Below the pieces are notes generated by a model, which made no database searches, was not told the origin of the DNA, and saw only the letters and a list, made by a program, of their open reading frames with translations. 54,453 nt of DNA from JACRAO01 sp964490895 (GTDB lineage: Bacteria > Bdellovibrionota > UBA1018), in contig CAZBEI010000107.1 of assembly GCA_964490895.1 (NCBI GenBank), positions 1-54,453 on the forward strand, given 5' to 3'. The translations under genes were made by a program, and so were the position numbers. Positions 49,133 through 54,453 of the stretch are shown piece after piece. Position 1 is the first letter of the stretch, and every line of letters starts with the position of its first letter.

Positions 49133-49957
49133 TCACGACCCTTCGATGGTTTGGACATCCTGAAAACTCAGTTCAAACTTTAAGCTCTCGAGATCCTCTC
49201 GCATGTGAGATGGATCTTGCGTGCCCGTGAGTGGCAACATTCCTACCTGGAGTGCAAAACGAAAAACGGCTTGCGCCGGAGTACAACCCACCCGCTCCAC
49301 GATCTCAACAAAGCGGGGATTATGAAACACTTCTGGGTTTGCAGTCAGCAGAGAAAAGCCCTGATAGAGGACTTGATTTATTTTACAATAGGCACGCATT
49401 TCTTTGTCCCAACCTCTGCGAGCAAAACACCTATTCTGAACAAAAGCTGGCCTCACCTTGGCCTTTTCGCACAAAGAGTAAAGCTGCTTTAGATTGACAT
49501 TGCTGATGCCGAGGAGTTTGACTTTTCCTGTTTGGTAGAGATCCTCCATGGCTCTCCAGATCTCCCAATCTTCGGGGGATAATCCTTGCGAATGAGACGG
49601 TCCATGCAAAACATACGAATCCAAATAATCTATTTGCAAGTGCTCAAGCGAGCTTGCAAAGGATTGTTTTACTTGCACGCCAAATGGAGCATGGGCATCG
49701 TAGGGCAGACGATGATCTTGTCCGTTAATTGAGGTAAACTTTGTCTGAATAAAAATATCTTTTCTTGAAATTTGTCCTTGAGAAAATATTTTTTTCAATG
49801 CCGCACCCACTCCAGCTTCGAAGTAATGCTTACGCTGATTGGCCGTGTCAATACCCCGAAATCCCGCCTCCAGCGCACTCTCCACACAGCGTTCAGTGTC
49901 ATTTTCTTTCCACGCTGTTCCATAGAGAAAGGGTGGAATACAAATACCTGAAAACAT
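49133..49957 (-). CDS. Aldo/keto reductase
   Basis: The product has 274 aa. The catalytic tetrad is in place by motif: D in FRGIDTANQ, Y in KHYFEAGVGAAL, K in IQTKFTS and H in YVLHGPSH; NADPH-site residues are in the C-terminal half (GISNVNLKQL, VQNRCFARR, LTGTQDPSHM). It reduces aldehydes or ketones with NADPH in the cytosol. A GGAG lies 12 nt before the ATG. It is a single gene facing the IS. The aldehyde-reducing role is interesting next to a LuxC-type operon 35 kb away, but no direct link exists. Confidence 0.92.
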   Translation of the reverse strand: MFSGICIPPFLYGTAWKENDTERCVESALEAGFRGIDTANQRKHYFEAGVGAALKKIFSQGQISRKDIFIQTKFTSINGQDHRLPYDAHAPFGVQVKQSFASSLEHLQIDYLDSYVLHGPSHSQGLSPEDWEIWRAMEDLYQTGKVKLLGISNVNLKQLYSLCEKAKVRPAFVQNRCFARRGWDKEMRAYCKINQVLYQGFSLLTANPEVFHNPRFVEIVERVGCTPAQAVFRFALQVGMLPLTGTQDPSHMREDLESLKFELSFQDVQTIEGS

Positions 49958-50093
49958 AAAACAAAACTACTCCATAGGGAGGGAGTATGCAAGTCCATCA
50001 AAAGACCCCTCGGCGCCTGCGAAACTACTCATGAAAATCAAACCCTCACGCGTCTCTTGCGACTGAGTCAAAAATAACAATTGTTAATGGGTT

Positions 50094-50130
50094 TTCAAAA
50101 TTTTCTATTCTTACGATATAATAAATAGAA
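50094..50130 (+). promoter_or_regulatory. Predicted promoter with overlapping inverted repeat before the lipoprotein gene
   Basis: TTCAAA (50094-50099), a 17-bp spacer and TATAAT (50117-50122). A TTCTATT/AATAGAA inverted repeat (50103-50109 and 50124-50130) straddles the -10 and could be an operator. The start point would be about 50129. Confidence 0.55.
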
Positions 50131-50259
50131 AAAACAAGTACGCAGAAGAGCCAACCCTAAATCTCAATTATGGAGAAGTAACAGTCAAAGATCATGAAAA
50201 TGACAGTATCAGATTGGATTTATCTCGATCTAAAAATTCGCTCAGGATCACTTTTTTGG

Positions 50260-51315
50260 ATGATGACTAAACTTTTCAAAAAAAACTTTGAGAAAGTTTT
50301 TTTGCGATGGTTGGGTGTGTGTCTTTTTTCACTTCTTTGCTCCTGTACAAAAAATAATACACTCTCTAAAAATACGGACGATGGAGTGAGCCTTATTCAA
50401 GATGATCTAAAGCTCCATGTTCAGTCTCTCGAGGCATCCATGCCTCAAAAAGACACTGAAGGTTTTGCAAAACCAAGCCCCTCAGAGCTTACCCAATGGA
50501 GAACCCTGATCCAGTCTTTGAGTGCAGAAAATTTGCCGGAAAACTTAAATGAAGTGGTAAACAGCGTTGCAGCTCACTTTCCGTCTTACCAACTCATTCG
50601 ATTTGAAGATACCGGCAACAATCTTGCAAATTATTATATTCTAGAAGAGCGGCCTAACGTAGTCAAAGGTTGGGGTGCATTTTTTATCAACCCAACTGCT
50701 AAAAAAGAACTTGCAATCGAGGTCCCTCATCCGATTTCTGACGCAAGCACCCCCACTCAAAGTGTAGAAATTTTTCGTAAAACTCAGTCGCGCTATCTCA
50801 TTTTGGCGGGAGCCCATCGGTGTGCAAATACTGCACCCTCTACCTGTGATGGGACAACTTCAGTCTGTGGCACAAATGGTTTTATTCGCGAATCCGATAT
50901 GGCACATGTTGCAAATGCTCCATTTGAAATCACGCACGAGGTGATTCGTGGCGCACGTCCTGCTCTTTATTTTTTAAATTTACACGGCAACAATGATACG
51001 TCTAGTTGTGGTGATCTTTTTCTAAGCAGTGGTTTTTCTAGTACGGTAGCCACAGTGCTTTCACAGTTTCGAAAAAATCTCCCCGCCGATACTCATCTCG
51101 ATACGCGAATCATCGGAGATTCTAATGTTGTAGGATGTCCCCACACAGGAACTACAAATGTTCAGGGACGTTTTACAAATGGCTCTCTACAGCCTTGTAC
51201 ACAATCTGCTACCACTGTGGATGGACATTTTATTCACATTGAACAAAGCATCAATGCAAGGACAAACACCATTTTTATCAATGACATCATTACTTCGCTG
51301 AACCTCACTTTTTGA
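50260..51315 (+). CDS. Lipoprotein of the VAGAHRCAN-type hydrolase-like group
   Basis: The product has 351 aa. I prefer the ATG at 50260 because it gives a type II signal (FLRWLGVCLFSLLCSC, lipid Cys in the last position); the ATG at 50194 would add 22 residues. The mature part includes VPHPISDASTPTQSVEIF, ILAGAHRCANTAPSTC, IRESDMAHVANAPFEITHEV and FLNLHGNNDTSSCGDL. Several His/Asp/Glu residues are spaced like a metal site, and the pattern resembles N-formylglutamate-amidohydrolase-type or related zinc hydrolases. This is family-level inference; no known member can be named. It is a single-gene unit under the promoter at 50094. Confidence 0.65.
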   Translation: MMTKLFKKNFEKVFLRWLGVCLFSLLCSCTKNNTLSKNTDDGVSLIQDDLKLHVQSLEASMPQKDTEGFAKPSPSELTQWRTLIQSLSAENLPENLNEVVNSVAAHFPSYQLIRFEDTGNNLANYYILEERPNVVKGWGAFFINPTAKKELAIEVPHPISDASTPTQSVEIFRKTQSRYLILAGAHRCANTAPSTCDGTTSVCGTNGFIRESDMAHVANAPFEITHEVIRGARPALYFLNLHGNNDTSSCGDLFLSSGFSSTVATVLSQFRKNLPADTHLDTRIIGDSNVVGCPHTGTTNVQGRFTNGSLQPCTQSATTVDGHFIHIEQSINARTNTIFINDIITSLNLTF

Positions 51316-51472
51316 CTTTGAGTGCGTCACATATATTCAAACCAAAATGGCACGCTGAGCTCTGTCAGTAAATCTCCAAAAAAATAGCAACTCACCTGCA
51401 ACAAAGGTGACACACTGGGGATTAAAAATGACACATTGCGCTCTGTTTAAATAACATACATAATGTCTAAAT

Positions 51473-51931
51473 ATGTGGCAGGCACCGAGTCATCGAATGA
51501 GAGCTATGGCGAGCGCTAAAAAACGCCAACGAGAACGCAATCAAATGGCCATTCATATTAAAGCGGTCGAAGGCAAGATCAAAGATGAAAACTCCAGCTC
51601 TCAAATTAAAATTATTTTGAACGACTTCGGACCTAAAGGGATTGGGGTATTCTCCGAGCATTCTTTTCTGATTGGACAAGAAATCACTCTTCTTCTAGAA
51701 AATCCAAGAGTGATTTCACTCAAAGGAAAAATTGCATGGTGCAAAGAGCATGACGCCAACAGCAATATTATCTCTCCCAAACCTTTTTCTTACCGCATTG
51801 GTATTGTGTTTCAGTTCGAAAACGAAGGCCAAGAAAAAGAAGTTAGAAATTTTTGTGAAGTTTTAGAAAAAGAATACCTCTACGGCGTGCCTGCCTACGC
51901 CATGCCATCCACCCATGCCAAAGCGGCTTAA
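51473..51931 (+). CDS. PilZ-like domain protein
   Basis: The product has 152 aa (ATG at 51473; internal ATGs at 51497 and 51506 are alternatives). The N-terminus KKRQRERNQMAIHIKAVEGKI, then ILNDFGPKGIGVFSEHSFLIGQEITLLLE, then ISLKGKIAWCKEH, matches the PilZ beta-barrel. The first motif RxxxR is only approximated (RQRER) and the D/N-x-S-x-x-G motif reads NDFGPKG, so cyclic-di-GMP binding is uncertain. A CATAAT -10-like box ends 9 nt before the ATG and there is no ribosome site, so the message may be leaderless. Confidence 0.72.
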   Translation: MWQAPSHRMRAMASAKKRQRERNQMAIHIKAVEGKIKDENSSSQIKIILNDFGPKGIGVFSEHSFLIGQEITLLLENPRVISLKGKIAWCKEHDANSNIISPKPFSYRIGIVFQFENEGQEKEVRNFCEVLEKEYLYGVPAYAMPSTHAKAA

Positions 51932-52052
51932 CTGAACAAATCAATAAAAATTAGTTTTTTTGTGACAACTCTCCGGCAGCTTTTATCTAGACCCTCATTT
52001 TTAAAACCCAGCGGTTTTTGAGATGTTCCATCTGGAAGACACAACTCGCACC

Positions 52053-52910
52053 TTATTTCTCATAAAACTCAGGCATATCAAGAGTTTCTAGATATTTTTC
52101 AAAAGCACCCTCAAACAACATTCCCTCAATCACCATTCTATAAAGCCTTCTGTGAAGTTTGTTTTTTATAGAATGGTTTGTAATTTCATAGGCCCAAACA
52201 GTGTTAAAATCAGATGCATTCAGATTTTCTACCAACAAAAATGGATAGAAATAATTAGAATTATATTTTTTAAACGAGATCACTTCCCTGGCCCCAGCAG
52301 CAGTCCAATCAGGAACCAAGGTCGAACTAAAACAACTGCTCATATAAACTAATCCAAGATTTTTAAGTTTTCCTTTGAGCTCTCCAAGCATTTCCCAGCT
52401 CAAGAACTTATATCCAACACTTGTAGCTAAATGATTGGGAAAACCATGGGTCAGCAAAATAAGATCATAGGACATATTGCGAACTTCGAAATGTTTGATG
52501 GCCTTAAATAATGTGTCTTTAGAAAAGGCATCATAGGAGATACGAATCACAGAATCATACAGCCTAGTGAGCTTTGGCGCCAACATCCACCATACCACCT
52601 CTTCAATTCGCGGGGGAGCCTCATTAGGACTATGAGGGAAAATGCCATCCAACTGATGCTTAAATTTTTTCTGAATGCTCTCATCTAAGGCAACAAAAAT
52701 GAGATTACGACCCAATCTGGGAGCTGAAACTCCATGCCTTTGTTCTTCGTCACTCAATTGCGCTCTGTGATTGAGTTCATAAAGCTCCACACCATGATCA
52801 ATCGACAAAGAAGATAAAATCACATTTTGCCCTGGTGGATGAGGGATTCCCAAACAGCCACCTATAATAAGACTCGCCAAACACACACAAACTCTGTTTA
52901 CTTTAAACAT
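52053..52910 (-). CDS. Caspase-fold-like lipoprotein overlapping lgt
   Basis: The product has 285 aa from the ATG at 52910 (frames extending to 52952 read into lgt). Lipobox LIIGGC gives lipidation at C19. A strand and H155 in LILLTHGFPNH, then a second strand and C193 in VYMSSCFSSTLV, have the order and spacing of clostripain-like dyads, as in the three proteins at 22-27 kb, although the overall sequence is different. The start overlaps the lgt stop by 8 nt, so both are made from one message: a lipoprotein and the enzyme that lipidates it. The protease function is inference. Confidence 0.72.
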   Translation of the reverse strand: MFKVNRVCVCLASLIIGGCLGIPHPPGQNVILSSLSIDHGVELYELNHRAQLSDEEQRHGVSAPRLGRNLIFVALDESIQKKFKHQLDGIFPHSPNEAPPRIEEVVWWMLAPKLTRLYDSVIRISYDAFSKDTLFKAIKHFEVRNMSYDLILLTHGFPNHLATSVGYKFLSWEMLGELKGKLKNLGLVYMSSCFSSTLVPDWTAAGAREVISFKKYNSNYFYPFLLVENLNASDFNTVWAYEITNHSIKNKLHRRLYRMVIEGMLFEGAFEKYLETLDMPEFYEK

Positions 52911-53688
52911 AAACCCTGGCCTTATTAAATCTAATCCATACAAGCCCCGCACAAATCATCCCTACAGAAATTAACTGACTTGTCGAAAGATGAAAGAGCA
53001 CATTTCCTTTTCGAATGGTATCACCTCTAAAAAATTCGACAAAAAACCTTATAAATCCATGAAAAATTAAAAATAAAATGGGAATGTAATGCCAATATTT
53101 TCCGCTCTTAAAATACATCCAGACAAGAAAGCCGAAAAACAAAAGACTCAAAAATGAATCATAAAGTTGTACAGGGTGAACAGGAATGCCCAAATAAGGC
53201 ATTCCTGACTTTTCCGAAAAATACCTTACTGCCCAAGGATATTTGCAAATTGTTCCCCAGCAACATCCATGTGCAAAACAACCTATCCTGAGCAGACCAT
53301 ACCCAAAGGTAAGCCCTATCGCCGCAAGGGCAAAGGACTTTTGCCTTTGCGAGGGCAAGATCAGCCATCGATTTAAAAAATAAAAAACAGGCAATGCAAG
53401 TAAAAATCCTCCCAAAAAAGTCCTTCCATCATAACGACTGAAGATCTCATTAGGATGTGAGATAAAATACTCCGGCCTTTCCCAAATCACATGAAAAACT
53501 CGAGCACCCAAAAATCCAACAATAAAAGGGACTAAAACAAGAAGTGCCACTCTCCAGAGCGGCACTTCTTTTCTCAACCCTAGAGACAAAATGACAAACG
53601 CAAAAACCACAGCAAAAAAGTATAAAACTAAATTTGTAGATAGTTGGAAGTGGTTACTAAAAAACGAGAGTTCAATCTGTGGAAACAT
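52903..53688 (-). CDS. lgt: Prolipoprotein diacylglyceryl transferase
   Basis: The product has 261 aa with about seven membrane segments. Lgt motifs: FSRYDGRTFLGGFLL, LRIGCFAHGCCWGTICKYPWAV (catalytic-Arg region in the Cys-rich variant form), PVHPVQLYDSF and FIRFFVEFFRGDTIRKGN. It transfers diacylglycerol to the lipobox Cys of prolipoproteins. The H of the usual SFHGG motif reads TFLGG here. An additional Lgt elsewhere in the genome is likely, because this copy sits with a single lipoprotein. It overlaps that lipoprotein gene and follows the exported 158-aa protein by 6 nt. Confidence 0.9.
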   Translation of the reverse strand: MFPQIELSFFSNHFQLSTNLVLYFFAVVFAFVILSLGLRKEVPLWRVALLVLVPFIVGFLGARVFHVIWERPEYFISHPNEIFSRYDGRTFLGGFLLALPVFYFLNRWLILPSQRQKSFALAAIGLTFGYGLLRIGCFAHGCCWGTICKYPWAVRYFSEKSGMPYLGIPVHPVQLYDSFLSLLFFGFLVWMYFKSGKYWHYIPILFLIFHGFIRFFVEFFRGDTIRKGNVLFHLSTSQLISVGMICAGLVWIRFNKARVYV

Positions 53689-53694
53689 AACCCA

Positions 53695-54171
53695 TTATTT
53701 TAAATTCCCCTTAAGTGCAGTAGACAAAGTTTCTGCAATTTTAGTTGACTGTTCGCGATTTAATCCTAGCTTATCCTCAATAGTGCCAAGATAAGGATCA
53801 AAAGAACGGGCGCCGATAAAATTGACAACCGCCTCTGGGTCGTTCTCGTCGACTCCCACTAGGTTAAAGTAAGCTGACAGTTTTTCTTTAGGTTCTAATT
53901 TTTGAATTTTTACTATTTCAGCTTGAAACCGCTCTGCATCGGCAAACTCTTTGTCTTGCGTAAGTTCAAAAAGTTTTTGCTCCACCTCCTTTAGATTTCC
54001 CTCAGCAACTTCGGGGGCACAACCTATACCTGGAACATAATGATGCCACTTGTCTGGAGGTATTTTAGTGCCAGCCTCAGAATCAACAAACATCGTGATG
54101 GCTAAACTCACATTTGGTATTATGACGCACAAATTTGCCAATACAACCCACATATATTTACTTTTTGACAT
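53695..54171 (-). CDS. Exported hypothetical protein, 158 aa
   Basis: The ATG at 54171 is preceded by AGAGGG with good spacing; the GTG at 54180 is an alternative. The signal peptide-like N-terminus is SKSKYMWVVLANLCVIIPNVSLA. The rest is charged and helical (KEVEQKLFELTQDKEFADAERFQAEIVKI, then GLNREQSTKIAETLSTAL). I do not recognise it. It is 6 nt upstream of lgt in the same direction. Confidence 0.65.
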   Translation of the reverse strand: MSKSKYMWVVLANLCVIIPNVSLAITMFVDSEAGTKIPPDKWHHYVPGIGCAPEVAEGNLKEVEQKLFELTQDKEFADAERFQAEIVKIQKLEPKEKLSAYFNLVGVDENDPEAVVNFIGARSFDPYLGTIEDKLGLNREQSTKIAETLSTALKGNLK

Positions 54172-54272
54172 AGTCGACACCCTCTTTCTATTGACGCTTC
54201 GAGTTACACCATTCCTGGCAACTCGTCAAGTTTTTCGCCAGCGCTTAAAAATGCGTGTGTGTCGTGGCTCAG

Positions 54273-54289
54273 CTAAAGTGTCCCTTTAG
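54273..54289 (-). terminator. Small hairpin after the partial gene
   Basis: CTAAAG (54273-54278) pairs with CTTTAG (54284-54289) around TGTCC, directly after the stop of the partial gene at 54290. No long T-run follows on the minus strand, so it is a weak terminator candidate. Confidence 0.35.
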
Positions 54290-54453
54290 TTAACTGCCTG
54301 TGTGTACTGAGATATCCGTTCCAAGTACACGCAGCCAGGTGGTTAGCCCTGGGTTAGATTTCGTATCCGCATATCTACCCCAGCAACCCTTACGCTCTGT
54401 TTTTAATGCAAGATCCTGGCCACCGTAGTAGCCCCGCAAACTACCATCGTTGT
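54290..54453 (-). CDS. Partial gene, C-terminal part only
   Basis: The minus-strand frame is open from the window edge to TAA at 54290 (54 codons, 5' end outside). It reads GYYGGQDLALKTERKGCWGRY, then TKSNPGLTTWLRVLGTDISVHTGS, a plausible globular C-terminus with Gly, Trp and Cys. The stop is followed by the small hairpin. The family is not recognised. It runs on the same strand as the 158-aa exported protein gene, 118 bp upstream of it. Confidence 0.55.
   Translation of the reverse strand, partial: NDGSLRGYYGGQDLALKTERKGCWGRYADTKSNPGLTTWLRVLGTDISVHTGS

Overview
The window looks like chromosomal DNA of a low-GC, Gram-negative bacterium. A member of the Bdellovibrionota or a related deltaproteobacterial lineage is my best guess. 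The grounds are indirect: type II lipoproteins, an outer-membrane barrel protein, an Lgt variant, many exported cysteine hydrolases, very AT-rich intergenic DNA and short overlapping operons. No 16S rRNA or other taxonomic marker is present.

Layout. (1) 0-5 kb: tRNA-Leu(UAA), an unrecognised protein, a KimA-type potassium importer, two head-to-head PIN-toxin/antitoxin pairs and a YceI protein. (2) 5-15 kb, minus strand: a tightly coupled lux-like acyl activation/reduction operon in the order PaaK-like ligase, ATPase-fold/GNAT protein, LuxE, LuxC-adenylation fusion, MFS, GNAT. It is preceded by a secreted glutaminase-like protein, and there is no luciferase. (3) 15-22 kb: a SulP transporter fused to STAS and cNMP-binding domains, a GT87-like membrane glycosyltransferase, a GWD/PEP-synthase-like dikinase and an MFS transporter. 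(4) 22-31 kb: exported clostripain-like and caspase-fold-like proteins (three adjacent genes), a barrel protein, a papain-family peptidase, a CPBP membrane protease and an SDR oxidoreductase. (5) 31-38.7 kb: a scarred accessory region. It holds an IS3-family element whose orfB carries an amber codon and which split an HExxH gene, a Doc/Fic toxin with a frameshift, relics, a long inverted repeat, a 51-aa small ORF and a CsgG-like operon. (6) 39-47 kb, plus strand: six overlapping genes (alpha-oxoamine synthase, ATP-grasp ligase, MFS, GNAT-like protein, solute-binding protein, hybrid histidine kinase with two receivers). (7) 47-54.5 kb: a decayed phytochelatin-synthase gene cut by a second IS, an aldo/keto reductase, lipoproteins, a PilZ-like protein, and an Lgt gene overlapping a caspase-fold-like lipoprotein gene.

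How the genes may work together. The strongest candidate for an undescribed system is the 39-47 kb operon. It combines enzymes that could build a small amino-ketone/amide molecule, an exporter, and a receptor-like pair (an orphan substrate-binding protein plus a kinase translationally coupled to it). This gene content resembles a self-contained signalling circuit, in the way CqsA/LqsA synthases sit with their kinases. The lux-like operon without luxAB is the second candidate: its enzymes could make an aldehyde or reduced acyl product that the MFS protein exports or imports. The four H/C-dyad proteins, with the glutaminase-like and papain-like proteins, form an unusually rich set of cysteine hydrolases. 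All functional links are inference from sequence and gene order; no database search was run.
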